The notes: generated from the sequence alone by a model not told the origin. Counted from the first letter of the stretch, positions 19,322 to 28,640 are shown. The stretch: DNA of 64,000 nt from JAWKTT01 sp041398965 (GCA_041398965.1 JAWKTT010000012.1:1-64000); one strand, 5' to 3'. Translations and numbers: made by a program.

Positions 19322-20133
19322 CTCAGAAACAAGCGGCCTTCGAACAACCTCCTGCCGAAGTCGAGACGATTCCTGCTTCGGTGATGACACCTGCCGAGAA
19401 TGATCAGATGGACGCGACGACAGGCCCATTTTTTTCGAAATGGGATGCGATGGTCGGCGACGTCTGGGGCAGTGATGACTCGCTGTTCAGGACGATTGTA
19501 GTAGAGTTTCAAAAACAGTCGCCTCAAACCGAGCTGTCATTGGTTGAAACGCTGACTGAGGGGGCGTTGCATCGGGTGTACCATGCCCTGCTCGGGGCGA
19601 TGTCGGATGCAATCAACGCGCAGGGGGAAGGTGAGTTGGTCCTGCTGAAGTCAACAGAGACCGGTGGTGTCGTGTTCTGGGGATGGCGGGGAAGTGTCGA
19701 TGAGGAATTGGTCACTTGGCCATTGCAGGCGTTTGTCGAGCGGTCGGTGTCTGGTTTGGGAATACGTTGGGCGAAAGAGTGCTCGGTCTTAGCATCTATT
19801 CTCTGTCAGGCAATATGGAACACCGGCGAAGAGTGGGGATCACTGACCTGCATTCTGCGAAGTCCGAGTGAAGTTTGTTATCAATGGATTGCGGTAGAAA
19901 ATTCGATCGATATCCCGGCAGATGCACTCGCGCAGGCTGAGATTTCGCAGTTAAAGTGGCGGGAGGCCATAGACATGAACGAACTCACAATTGATTGCGG
20001 GCTCATCCCGTCAATTCGAGCAGATGTTCCATTGATTGCCCCATCCGCTGAGATTGAGGCCGAGCGTGACGCCCGCTGGAAAGAAGAACACGGGAGTATC
20101 GCAGCATCGTCGCAGGCATCTGCCCAGTCGTAA
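19318..20133 (+). CDS. Protein of unknown function co-translated with the sigma factor
   Basis: 271 residues, starting inside the last codons of the sigma-factor gene (ATGA overlap), which points to translational coupling. No signal peptide or membrane segment. I recognise no family. The N-terminal 35 residues are Pro/Glu/Thr-rich and probably disordered. A folded centre (about 40-215) has a 'GGVVFWGWRG' strand and a 'GIRWAKECSVLASILCQAIW' helix. The C-terminus is acidic and then Ser/Ala/Gln-rich. It ends one base before the convergent phosphoesterase gene. Together with the two genes before it, it makes a compact unit that may be a self-contained regulatory module. Confidence 0.75.
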   Translation: MTQKQAAFEQPPAEVETIPASVMTPAENDQMDATTGPFFSKWDAMVGDVWGSDDSLFRTIVVEFQKQSPQTELSLVETLTEGALHRVYHALLGAMSDAINAQGEGELVLLKSTETGGVVFWGWRGSVDEELVTWPLQAFVERSVSGLGIRWAKECSVLASILCQAIWNTGEEWGSLTCILRSPSEVCYQWIAVENSIDIPADALAQAEISQLKWREAIDMNELTIDCGLIPSIRADVPLIAPSAEIEAERDARWKEEHGSIAASSQASAQS

Positions 20134-20134
20134 C

Positions 20135-21232
20135 TCATTGGTTCGACGGAAATTTTAAAGTTGTCATAAATTCTGGGGGGTTCGAGATCTCGAACCCTGC
20201 CCGGTGAGTTTTCTGTACGACGACAAAGGGGTGAACTTCCCAGGTGATTTCGTCGAACCGATCCTTTGTCACCACGTGCACCAGGAAACCTTGTGGGGAG
20301 TTCTGGTCTGGTTCCCCCTGTAAGGTTGAAAAACAGCGAACCTCGTAGCAGTTGTGCCCAGGACTGATTGGCTCAACAAGATGCTGGTGAAGATGCCCCG
20401 TCAATATGACGTGAACTTTGCAATTCCGACAAAGTGATGCAACGGCCACCTTCGAGGGACCTAAGAGTGTCTTGGCTTCCGGTAACAAGCGGAAGCGTGA
20501 GCGGACAGCTCTGTCGGAAACGCCATGATGAGACAACAGGCAGCGGAGGTCTGCATCACTGTGCTTCTCATGTTCCCTCTCGATCCAGTCGAGGTCGTCT
20601 GGGTGAATCTGGCCCCCTGCGAATTGATTCGAATCAAACATCTCATTCACCCAGCCCCGATTGGAATCAATGCCATACAGGTCGAGGCTCAGGTTCTCAT
20701 CTCGCGAGACGAGTCGTTTTCGCCAAGGTGATGTCGGCACATGTTGTGGGGAAACATCTGGATTAAATGCCGGAGGAAAAACTCCTGGGTTGCCATTCCA
20801 GTGATCGTGGTTACCGGGGATCGTCAGCAGTTGTGAGGGGGGCCAGCGCAGGCCGGGAGTCAATGTGACATCAGGAGGAAGAGCGACTGTTTCACTTCCC
20901 AGTGATCCCATGGCGTTCCTGTCCAACACAAACTCCGACAGGAGGTAGGTGTGGGCCACATGAAACTCGTCACCTTGGCCTCGGCTGGTGAGGTCTCCAG
21001 AAACCAGCAGGTGTAGCTTCTCAGTCGCTTCCAGCCCGAAGATCGATTTCATGCGACGCAATGTCGTCTTCAGTGCAATTGCTAGATCGACATGATGCGA
21101 TTGACACCCAGGAATCCACTCGGCGGAGTGTCGATTGATGGCATCCCCGAAGTGAAGGTCCGAAATCTGCACGAATACGATTCTCGAAACATTATTCGCC
21201 ACGGTAGCCCCCGTCTTGAACCAATCGTCCAA
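20135..21232 (-). CDS. Calcineurin-like metallophosphoesterase
   Basis: 365 residues. The five metal-binding blocks appear in order: 'QISDLHFGD' (about 23-31), 'LLVSGDLTSRG', 'TIPGNHDHW', 'LLSHHGV' and 'ILTGHLHQH'. This is the dinuclear-metal phosphoesterase fold of the Icc/3',5'-cAMP phosphodiesterase type. The true substrate may be a cyclic nucleotide, nucleic acid or other phosphodiester. No signal peptide is visible, so it is probably cytoplasmic. It is convergent with the sigma-factor unit, with a one-base gap between stops. The C-terminal 60 residues after the last motif form a family-specific tail of unknown role. Confidence 0.88.
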   Translation of the reverse strand: MDDWFKTGATVANNVSRIVFVQISDLHFGDAINRHSAEWIPGCQSHHVDLAIALKTTLRRMKSIFGLEATEKLHLLVSGDLTSRGQGDEFHVAHTYLLSEFVLDRNAMGSLGSETVALPPDVTLTPGLRWPPSQLLTIPGNHDHWNGNPGVFPPAFNPDVSPQHVPTSPWRKRLVSRDENLSLDLYGIDSNRGWVNEMFDSNQFAGGQIHPDDLDWIEREHEKHSDADLRCLLSHHGVSDRAVRSRFRLLPEAKTLLGPSKVAVASLCRNCKVHVILTGHLHQHLVEPISPGHNCYEVRCFSTLQGEPDQNSPQGFLVHVVTKDRFDEITWEVHPFVVVQKTHRAGFEISNPPEFMTTLKFPSNQ

Positions 21233-21318
21233 AAGAACATCGCCGCAAACTTACCAATCCGACACCACTCATTCAACTTACGAAAGAATTAAGTGCCAGT
21301 GAACGAGTTACCACGACC

Positions 21319-22800
21319 TTAGGAGCCGTATTGGGTGATGGTTCCTTGGGGTTTGCGGTTGAGGCGGTTGTGAGCGTAGAGGGCGTCCAGGAGGAATTCG
21401 GCTACGGAAGCGAGGCGGGCCTCTTCGACTTGTGCGGCATTCGAGCGGAGTGACTCGGTGACATGTCCGGCGATGGTAGTGTTCGGGGCGATGGTTTGGG
21501 TTGGAGGGTCTAGCTCTGCTGCCAGTTCTTGCAGTTGTTTGCGGAAGCCGGGGATCTTGTCGAAGGGTTTGAGGAACTCGGCTGCGGACTCGTTTCCCGT
21601 CACGTTGACCTTGCCCCCTTGCTCGAAGAACTCGATGACCGAGCGAAACATCTTCGGGGTGAGCCGTTGATCGAAGATCACTTTCGTGGCCTCTTCAACG
21701 AGACGTTGAATGAGTCGGTCTTCTTCGCCCCCTTCTTCGGCAATCGTCAGTTCCACCTTACCGCGTGAACTGGGGGGGAGCCATTGCAGGTCGGCAGGGC
21801 GGGCGACGGCAGTCGTTTCGCCACAGAGCAGCGCCCGTCTTTCGGCGTTCGAGATGACGTTTTCGTAGTTCGCCACCGACATCCGCACACTCACGCCGCT
21901 CGCCTGATTGACGTGCGGGCTGACCCGGGCGAGACGGCTCGTTTCTTCCACAATCTCTTCGATGAATCGGGGGACATGCACCGTGACGCCGCTGTCGCGC
22001 GCGGTGTATGCGTTTTCGCGAGTGATCTCCATTCCGAGCGAACGGGTGACCGGGTAGTGCGTCCGTATGACCGAGCCGATGCGGTCTTTGAGAGGTGTCA
22101 CGATGCGGCCTCGGTTGGTGTAGTCTTCCGGGTTGGCCGAGAAGACGAGACACAAGTCGAGCGGGAGTCGGACGGTGAAGCCTCGAATCTGGACGTCTCG
22201 TTCTTCGAGCACGTTGAACAGTCCAACCTGAATCTTGGGGGCAAGGTCTGGGAGTTCATTAATGCAGAATATCCCCCGATGACTCCGCGGAATCAGTCCG
22301 AAGTGCAGGACCTCTTCGCTGGCAAGATGTCGCCCTTCGGCATGCTTCATGAGATCGATTTCGCCAATGAGGTCGGCAATGGTGACGTCGGGTGTCGCCA
22401 GTTTTTCGTGATAACGAGCATCACGGCCCACCCATTGAATGGGGGTTTCGTCCCCCTTGCTGGCGACGAGATCGCGGGCGAAACGGGAGATCGGAGCGAA
22501 GGGGTCATCGTTGATTTCTGATCCCGCCACGATTGGGATTTCGTCATCGAGGAGTGACGTCAGCATTCGCAACATGCGGGTCTTCCCTTGTCCACGCAGA
22601 CCGAGGAACAGCATATCATGTTGCGAGAGCAGGGCGTTGACGATTTGCGGGATGACGGTGTCATCGTACCCGAGGATACCGGGGAAAAGGGGTTCCCCCG
22701 CCCGCAGTTTGCGAACAACGTTCTCCCGCATCTCGGATTTGATGCTGCGAGATAGGTATCCCGAGTCACGCAGAGAGCCGAGTGTTTGAGGGCGAGTCAT
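21319..22800 (-). CDS. MoxR/magnesium-chelatase-type AAA+ ATPase
   Basis: The frame is open to 23034, but the ATG at 22800 ('MTRPQTLG') gives the sensible N-terminus; the upstream part reads like untranslated DNA. About 493 residues. Visible motifs are Walker A 'GLRGQGKTR', Walker B with neighbouring 'CINELPDLAPKIQ' and 'LFNVLEERDVQIRG', and sensor 1 'VFSANPEDYTNRG'. The C-terminal half ('FEQGGKVNVTGNESAAEF') is typical of the sigma-54-interacting/Mg-chelatase-like ATPases of planctomycetes. Such ATPases usually work with a VWA protein to remodel targets. The nearest VWA genes are at 28.8 and 55.4 kb, not adjacent. Substrate unknown. Confidence 0.88.
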   Translation of the reverse strand: MTRPQTLGSLRDSGYLSRSIKSEMRENVVRKLRAGEPLFPGILGYDDTVIPQIVNALLSQHDMLFLGLRGQGKTRMLRMLTSLLDDEIPIVAGSEINDDPFAPISRFARDLVASKGDETPIQWVGRDARYHEKLATPDVTIADLIGEIDLMKHAEGRHLASEEVLHFGLIPRSHRGIFCINELPDLAPKIQVGLFNVLEERDVQIRGFTVRLPLDLCLVFSANPEDYTNRGRIVTPLKDRIGSVIRTHYPVTRSLGMEITRENAYTARDSGVTVHVPRFIEEIVEETSRLARVSPHVNQASGVSVRMSVANYENVISNAERRALLCGETTAVARPADLQWLPPSSRGKVELTIAEEGGEEDRLIQRLVEEATKVIFDQRLTPKMFRSVIEFFEQGGKVNVTGNESAAEFLKPFDKIPGFRKQLQELAAELDPPTQTIAPNTTIAGHVTESLRSNAAQVEEARLASVAEFLLDALYAHNRLNRKPQGTITQYGS

Positions 22801-22987
22801 GAGAGGTTCGTTCTGCAAAGGGACGGGGCCATGGCACAGCATCACGCCAACTCGGTTCCCCACATCGATCTGCCGGGGGGCGAGCCTCGTAAAGAGATTG
22901 TAGAGGCAAAGGGGAAATGTCCAACGCCAGCACAGACATGAGGGTCGTCCGACTTCTGCATCTGACTCGCCCGAGTGCGGGGGCTCA

Positions 22988-23668
22988 TCAACGCGCCATT
23001 GCCCCGATGAATCCCAGCAGAAATAGTCCACCACCGATCAGTAGCAGACCGGCATTGAGAACGATTCCGACGATCGCCTGCGTCTTGCCTTCAGGGCCTT
23101 GAGTCAGCGAGACGATCCCCAAGATGGTTCCAATGATGGTCCCCAGTGGGGCAATACACTGACCGTAGATACACGTCATAAACCCGACAGCCATGAAGGC
23201 ACCAACCTGCTCATCGTTAGGCCGGGGTCTTCCGCCAGCGCCCGCGTTTTCAATGATGGAGCCGAAGGTGACGATCGACACAATGACCGTCAGTATTCCC
23301 AATCCCCAGATGATGATGCCAATCCACATCGACACCTTCCCGAGTGTCTCGCTGCCGCCGGATGAGGAACTGGAGGACTTGCGTCGCTTGGTCCGTCGTG
23401 TCGGCATCCCGCCGAGGGCTTCCTCGGAACTGCCAAAGTCGTCGTCAAAGTCGCCGAAGGGGTCCTTTTTGGTCGTTCCCCGGGAACTGGGGCGTGACGA
23501 GGAAGTACCGGAGCTTGACCCACCCAACGGCGGCGGAGAAGCCGGTCGGCTCGCGCCGGGGACACTGACGACAGAACCACAGTCCTTGCATTTGAACTGT
23601 CGACCGGCAGCTTCATCTGCCACGTTGTATTCACGACCACAATCGCCACAGGCACAGGAAATGGGCAT
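22988..23668 (-). CDS. Zinc-ribbon membrane protein
   Basis: ATG at 23668 is chosen because AGAAGA lies about 6 bases upstream and the product then starts with the domain: 'MPISCACGDCGREYNV', then 'FKCKDCGSVV', a four-cysteine zinc ribbon of the type common at planctomycete N-termini. A Ser/Pro/Gly-rich linker (about 40-110) follows, then three or four membrane helices ('SMWIGIIIWGLGILTVIVSIV', 'APLGTIIGTILGIVSL', 'AIVGIVLNAGLLLIGGGLFLL'), resembling a DUF4190 module. 226 residues. It is in the same orientation as the MoxR-like gene, 187 bases before it. The role is unknown; a membrane-anchored sensor or scaffold is a guess. Confidence 0.8.
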   Translation of the reverse strand: MPISCACGDCGREYNVADEAAGRQFKCKDCGSVVSVPGASRPASPPPLGGSSSGTSSSRPSSRGTTKKDPFGDFDDDFGSSEEALGGMPTRRTKRRKSSSSSSGGSETLGKVSMWIGIIIWGLGILTVIVSIVTFGSIIENAGAGGRPRPNDEQVGAFMAVGFMTCIYGQCIAPLGTIIGTILGIVSLTQGPEGKTQAIVGIVLNAGLLLIGGGLFLLGFIGAMAR

Positions 23669-24022
23669 GTTCGATCTTCTGAAGAAACAGGTTGTGGGAA
23701 AGGCAACATCAAGACAAGACCCAAAGCCTACCGGACGGGTCGACCGATGACAAACATGGGAGGCAGAATTGGAAGTGGAATGAGAGAAGGGATCGGAAGC
23801 CGAATGCGTCAAAGAGAATCGCCCCCTTGAATCGACCAGTCGTGTAAGCGATAACATGTGACTCTTTGCGATCGATCGTCTTCAGGTGCAACGCTGCAAA
23901 AAAGTCGAACGTTCGGGACCGTCGTTGTCGGAAACGATTTGTTTCTGAAAAGGTGATTCCGTTGAGGCATGTCACGCCTCGTCATTCCATCGAGTCTCGT
24001 CACACGAAATCGGGTGAATCAT
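23669..24022. other. Divergent promoter region without a gene
   Basis: 354 bases between the minus-strand zinc-ribbon gene and the plus-strand sulfatase. I see no credible coding frame and no clear hairpin. It must hold both promoters, which I could not assign. Confidence 0.5.
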
Positions 24023-25564
24023 ATGATGTCAATTCGTCAGACGCTTCGAGCCTTCCGTTGGTTGGGCCTGTTCCTCTTGTGCCTCACAGCGAGGAACGGG
24101 AACTTCCTGCAAGGAGCCGAGCGTCCGAATATCGTCCTCATCTATGTCGACGATCTCGGCTTTGGCGACGTTGGGTGTTACGGGGCCAAGGGGGTCGAAA
24201 CGCCGCATGTCGACCGACTGGCGAAGGAGGGGTTGAGGTTCACCGACGCCCACTGCTCGGCTGCTACCTGCACACCGTCCCGCTTTGCCATGCTCAGCGG
24301 AACCTATGCCTTTCGTCAGAAGGGAACCGGGATTCTCTCGGGCGATGCTGCGATGATCCTCTCTCCCGAAAAACCGACGCTGGCCTCGATGCTAAAGCAA
24401 GCAGGTTATCGGACGGGCGTCGTCGGGAAGTGGCATTTGGGCCTCGGTGACGGCAAGGTCAACTGGAACGAGGAGATCAAACCGGGGCCGAGGGAGATTG
24501 GGTTTGACTATCACTTTCTCATTCCCGCCACCGGCGACCGTGTTCCTTGCGTTTATGTTGAACAAGGGCGAGTCGTGGACCTTGACCCCGCCGATCCGAT
24601 CGCAACCAGCTATGGCAAACGAATCGGCGATGCCCCCTCGGGTCAGGAACGCCCCGACCTGTTGAAGCAGAAGTGGTCGCATGGTCACAATCAGACGATC
24701 GTTAACGGCATCTCCCGGATCGGATGGATGACCGGCGGCGAGAAGGCCCGCTGGATCGACGAAGACATGGCAGACGTCATCAGTCGGCAAGCCGTGAAAT
24801 TCATCGAGACAACTGCTTCGACGAAAGATCAACCATTCTTTCTCTACTTCTCGACGCACGATATTCATGTCCCCCGAGTCCCTCATTCCCGATTCGTCGG
24901 GAAGAGCAGCATGGGCCTGCGGGGCGACGCCATCGTGCAGATGGACTGGTGCGTTGGTCAGGTCCTTGAGGCTCTTGATCGATTGAAGTTGACGGAGAAT
25001 ACGATGGTCATCTTCACCTCCGACAACGGCCCCGTTTTGGATGACGGGTATCATGATGAAGCGAATGAAAAGCTGGGAGATCACCAGCCAGCCGGCCCCT
25101 ATCGAGGCGGTAAATATTCCCGATTCGAAGGGGGAACCCGAGTCCCCTTCATCGTCCGCTGGCCAGCGAAAGTCGCCGGAGGAAAAGTCTCCCCCGCGTT
25201 GTTTGGTCAAGTCGATTTTGCCGCCTGTTTCGCCAGGCTCACAGGAGTCGAGAAACAGGAAGGAACCTTCCCAGACAGTCGGGACGAACTCGATACACTA
25301 CTCGGCGAAGATTCCGTGGGCCGTCCGCATCTGGTTCATGAAGCGGGCCCACTCGCGCTGCGCATGGGCCATTGGAAGTACATCTCTCCCGGCCCTTCTC
25401 GCGAAAACCTCGGCCCCTGGACCCAATCCAAGAACCCCGCCCCCGGCTCCCTCTACGATCTCTCCCAAGAACCGGGCGAACGAACCAACGTCGCCGACAA
25501 ACACCCCGAACAACTCGAAAAGATGCAGACACTCCTGCAACAACTCGAAAAGTCCCCCCAGTGA
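24023..25564 (+). CDS. Secreted type I sulfatase (arylsulfatase family)
   Basis: Start taken at the first of two ATGs (24023, 24026), directly before a signal peptide with a basic N-terminus and 'WLGLFLLCLTA'. About 513 residues. The formylglycine motif C-T-P-S-R lies at residues 83-87; the first metal ligands are in 'YVDDLGFGD' (40-48), and 'VGKWHLG' and 'FTSDNGP' are also present. It hydrolyses sulfate esters, most likely on sulfated polysaccharides, after conversion of the Cys by a formylglycine-generating enzyme not seen in the window. Sulfatases are strongly expanded in planctomycetes. The gene is monocistronic; a palindromic element begins 12 bases after its stop. Confidence 0.95.
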   Translation: MMSIRQTLRAFRWLGLFLLCLTARNGNFLQGAERPNIVLIYVDDLGFGDVGCYGAKGVETPHVDRLAKEGLRFTDAHCSAATCTPSRFAMLSGTYAFRQKGTGILSGDAAMILSPEKPTLASMLKQAGYRTGVVGKWHLGLGDGKVNWNEEIKPGPREIGFDYHFLIPATGDRVPCVYVEQGRVVDLDPADPIATSYGKRIGDAPSGQERPDLLKQKWSHGHNQTIVNGISRIGWMTGGEKARWIDEDMADVISRQAVKFIETTASTKDQPFFLYFSTHDIHVPRVPHSRFVGKSSMGLRGDAIVQMDWCVGQVLEALDRLKLTENTMVIFTSDNGPVLDDGYHDEANEKLGDHQPAGPYRGGKYSRFEGGTRVPFIVRWPAKVAGGKVSPALFGQVDFAACFARLTGVEKQEGTFPDSRDELDTLLGEDSVGRPHLVHEAGPLALRMGHWKYISPGPSRENLGPWTQSKNPAPGSLYDLSQEPGERTNVADKHPEQLEKMQTLLQQLEKSPQ

Positions 25565-25576
25565 AGTCGACTGCGT

Positions 25577-25710
25577 TAGCAGCCCGTAGAGAAACGACCG
25601 TGGGTCAGATTTTCCAGTCTGACAAGAACAACTCGTACGCGTTCTCGCCAAGACATCAAACCACACCACGTCAGGTTGGAAAGCCTGCCCACGTTTTGCG
25701 ACAGGCTGCT
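25577..25710 (-). repeat. TAGCAGCC palindromic element, copy B
   Basis: The outermost eight bases are a perfect inverted repeat: TAGCAGCC at 25577-25584 and GGCTGCTA at 25703-25710. The internal hairpins are in the reverse order to copies A and D. It lies 12 bases after the sulfatase stop. The rest of 25711-25900 shows no gene. Confidence 0.85.
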
Positions 25711-25900
25711 AGCGTCAGCGTAACCCAGCACCACAAGCCGCCCCCAATCTCGGCAACGCTGACGCAGCCAACGTTACTGCAACTCACCAAATCGGTGGTC
25801 CGGTGCCGCCGGTCGAGCCAACAGTGATGTGATGGCACATGAAGTCTATACGATGCCTAGTGATAGCGGTGACGGGGCCGTCACAGCCAGAGTCTGACTT

Positions 25901-27001
25901 TCAAGACCCGCGTTTCCGGCGTCTCCCGTTCACCACTTTATTCGTCGCAGATCTCTTTGGTTGCGATTTTGCAATCACAGCTTTAATTTCTCTGATGAAC
26001 TCTTGAGTGTCGAGAAAGTAATTTGGGTAAGCGCGTCGAAGTGATTCAATGGGACCGGCAGACACGAGAACAGCTTCAACTGGCTCACCGTTTCGGGTAC
26101 GTGCTTCGACTTTGGCATACGCGTTCGTTGCTATCTCGAGGCGAGCGGTAGCGTACGGAGTAATCGTGACAGTGCGTTTTTCGGAATCAAGTACAATCAA
26201 GTGATAGGCGCCTTGACCGTGCGAGGCGATTATCTGATCGGCGGCAATGGCGAACCCTTGGAGCTTTTCAAGGACCCGAAGCGAAGCTTCTGTCTCCGCA
26301 ACAGCGCGAAAGATTGCGTGTTCGTCATACCCCTCAAATCCAGGGATTTGCGGGCTTTTCTCAATGCAAGACAAAGCCGCGCTTGCTTTCACAAAGAACT
26401 CGCGCCAACGAGTTTCACCTTGCCCTGACTTTAGAGCTTGGCCGAGAAACGTACCCATGGTTTCAACTGCAGTGGCCCACGCATGCTGCAGTCGTGAGCG
26501 GATCTGCAATTCAAGAGATAAACCGTTGTACTCTGCAGCGTTTTCATTATTATAGCGGTAAATCAAATGGACACCTCGATAGCCATCTGCTTTGGGCTCA
26601 GCGATGTAATCTTTAGATGAGGTCAAGGTGTGCTTGAAGCGCGCATCACGGTAGCTCTTCTCAAGTTGTCGAACTAGCTTTACTGAACTCAAGACGGCTC
26701 TGAGTCCGCCGATGTCCTGCATCCTCGCGAGTTGCATACCGTGAAAGCGTTGTAGCTTAAGCACGATTGACGGTGTGCGTTTCAACCTTTGTGCAACTAT
26801 TGCGTTAGGATCAATGCTTCGGAGCTTTCCCCGTAACGTGGCCTGGAACGTGTTGATGGGATAACCATGACAAGCGCGATAATTGGCCAAAACCTCTGTC
26901 GCCCACTCTTGGTCGGTACTGCTGCAATTTCCTGGAGCCTTGATAATCTCACCAGCACGGTTGATTTGGTTTTTCGAGAACTGAGGAAGTGGAAATGCCA
27001 T
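25901..27001 (-). CDS. Stand-alone RelA/SpoT-type alarmone synthetase
   Basis: 366 residues. A (p)ppGpp synthetase domain is visible at about 55-200: 'RMQDIGGLRAVL' (93-104), 'DYIAEPKADGYRGVHL' (131-146, including the base-stacking Tyr141) and 'ELQIRSRLQHAWA' (164-176, catalytic Glu164). There is no HD hydrolase and no TGS or ACT domain, so it should synthesise but not degrade. The C-terminal half (about 210-345) is a separate domain, and the tail is very basic ('NGRRRKRGS'). This architecture covers housekeeping small alarmone synthetases and toxin- or phage-defence-type ones such as CapRel; I cannot decide between them. The gene is visibly A+T-richer than its neighbours (27 G+C in the 60 bases 26161-26220), suggesting transfer. 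Confidence 0.88.
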   Translation of the reverse strand: MAFPLPQFSKNQINRAGEIIKAPGNCSSTDQEWATEVLANYRACHGYPINTFQATLRGKLRSIDPNAIVAQRLKRTPSIVLKLQRFHGMQLARMQDIGGLRAVLSSVKLVRQLEKSYRDARFKHTLTSSKDYIAEPKADGYRGVHLIYRYNNENAAEYNGLSLELQIRSRLQHAWATAVETMGTFLGQALKSGQGETRWREFFVKASAALSCIEKSPQIPGFEGYDEHAIFRAVAETEASLRVLEKLQGFAIAADQIIASHGQGAYHLIVLDSEKRTVTITPYATARLEIATNAYAKVEARTRNGEPVEAVLVSAGPIESLRRAYPNYFLDTQEFIREIKAVIAKSQPKRSATNKVVNGRRRKRGS

Positions 27002-27144
27002 GAGAGATTATATCGCTATTTGGACGAACGACGGTGGTAAACGGGCCGCCGTCCAAAACGTAAGGATTCAAAATCCGCGACATCGGCGGGTCCCGTTGAC
27101 CAGTACGCCCATCATGGGCGTGAACTTGAGGTGCGGAAGTTCAT

Positions 27145-27348
27145 GTAGGACAGGCTCCTGCCTGACTTTATCTAGGGATTATTGATGGCAATCGAGCTTT
27201 TATGCAAGGGGAAAGGCTCTGTTTCGCTTCAAGAAGCCTGATTGTTTGTTGAACACAATGAGTCGAACGACCGGCCGCGCCCCTGTCTCCGCAACCACAG
27301 AGCGACGAAACACCCAGGCAATGGAAGTCAGGCAGGAGCCCGACCTAC
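27145..27348. repeat. 204-bp element with 24-bp terminal inverted repeats
   Basis: GTAGGACAGGCTCCTGCCTG... at 27145-27168 is the near-perfect inverse of 27325-27348. Each arm also contains an internal palindrome (AGGCTCCTGCCT). No protein is encoded between the arms, and it has no sequence in common with the TAGCAGCC family. The right end supplies the TAG stop of the putative gene at 27345-27734. The remainder of 27002-27144 holds nothing I recognise. Confidence 0.6.
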
Positions 27349-27734
27349 GAAGACTGATTTGAATGGCAGATGACGAGCCAAGTCCGGTCTATGAAGTGCT
27401 TAACATCATAGAGTCGCGTCACAATTGTCGTATCAATTGCATTTGTTCGCATTTCAGAAAGCGACCCTGAAATATCGGGACGTGGCGTTAGTGTTAACGT
27501 GACGGTGGCTACGAAGAAATCAGTGATTGGAAGCAGGGCTTCGTGTTCAGTGACCTCTCGTCGCTCTATAGAGTCAATTCGGAAGGCCAGTAGACAGTGC
27601 AGTATCGAGTCGGAGAGATGCATGATGACAGTTTGTTTTTGGTCAATGACTGTGTCAAAAGCATTTTCGTTTTTCCAACGTGACAAAGCAATCGTTACTT
27701 CCCGTTCGGCATCTTCGATTATATGGTCACGCAT
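27345..27734 (-). CDS. Putative small protein of unknown function
   Basis: 129 residues, ATG at 27734, no clear ribosome-binding site. The amino-acid balance ('AEREVTIALSRWKNENAF', 'ALLPITDFFVATVTLTLTP') looks like a real protein and better than the overlapping plus-strand frame, which is Ser/Arg-rich. I recognise no family. It lies in the same A+T-richer segment and same orientation as the alarmone synthetase, 344 bases upstream of it. Its final codon and stop fall in the arm of an inverted-repeat element, so the original C-terminus may have been replaced. It could be an accessory or immunity partner, but nothing shows that directly. Confidence 0.4.
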   Translation of the reverse strand: MRDHIIEDAEREVTIALSRWKNENAFDTVIDQKQTVIMHLSDSILHCLLAFRIDSIERREVTEHEALLPITDFFVATVTLTLTPRPDISGSLSEMRTNAIDTTIVTRLYDVKHFIDRTWLVICHSNQSS

Positions 27735-28141
27735 GCGATTTGGTATTCAAAACGAACTAAATGATAGACGGAGGGCTGCTCTTGCATGTGCAGGAGTGAC
27801 GTTCTGTGCAACCTTTCGAATCACGGTATCCTGAGGGATGCGCGGTGTCAATCACGGAGATCGCGATTTCGGTTGGTTTCAGATGCGGTGGTGTCTGGTG
27901 GAACAGGTCACGGTTGAATCTCATAAGTTGTTCGATTAATTGTGGTTAAGGCTGCGAACGGGGCATTATTAGTCCGCACGGGGTAAGCTAATGTACGATG
28001 TGCTGAGAGATTTTCTTTAAAACAGGCGATCGCATCTGTCGTTGCCCGAGGCGTTGGCGTGGATCGACCCTCAGTGGAGAATTGTGCCGGACGGTTGTGG
28101 GTGTTCCGGTCGGACTTGGTGCTGTTTTCTGTTTAGGTATG

Positions 28142-28250
28142 TAGCTTGCGGGTTGCTCCTGTCAGATTGAAAATCTGCCCCACGGTTGTTTGCAGAGACT
28201 CTTGTCAGCTTAGGAAAGCTGATGCACGGCGATTTTCGACGGGCTGCTCA
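28142..28250 (+). repeat. Diverged TAGCAGCC-family element
   Basis: Starts TAGCTTGCGGGTTG, contains GTCAGATTGAAAATCTG followed by CCCCACGG, then a second hairpin GTCAGCTTAGGAAAGCTGA, and ends GACGGGCTGCTC. It keeps the hairpins and right end of the family but lacks the central segment CATGGTGCCGTTTGATGTC. Confidence 0.55.
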
Positions 28251-28501
28251 CGTCGGCACTCGTTCAGGTTGATTGGCTCGGTGGCCGGGCGGCTCGGAGG
28301 TCGTCGTCGTGGCGACGTCGCACCCATTTCTCGAACAGGCCATCCCTGCGATAGGTCATTTCGACATAACGGCGATGGCTGCTGAGGGGAGATTCCTGCG
28401 TTTGTCGGGGCGATTGGGCAATGTCGAAGGATGATCTGACGTCTCGCCTTGTCATTCGGGGGGGGCATTCCCCAAATTGCAACTCCACAAATCGGAGGGG
28501 T

Positions 28502-28593
28502 TAGCCGACGCGAAACTCCTTCTCCCCCGCTGACGACGCTCCGACTTCAGAACGCGCTCCCACGGGGGGAGAAGGTTGGGATGAGGGGGCGAA
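28502..28593. repeat. Palindromic intergenic repeat, family 2, copy iii
   Basis: Arms CCTTCTCCCCCGCTGACG and GGGGGGAGAAGGTTGGGATG, with a centre (CTCCGACTTCAGAACGCGCT) that is the inverse of the centre of copy ii at 6601-6625. It is therefore the same element in the opposite orientation. Confidence 0.65.
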
Positions 28594-28640
28594 CAGTGAC
28601 CTTCAATTCGGCGAATTCGCTTAATCGATACCACTTTGTA

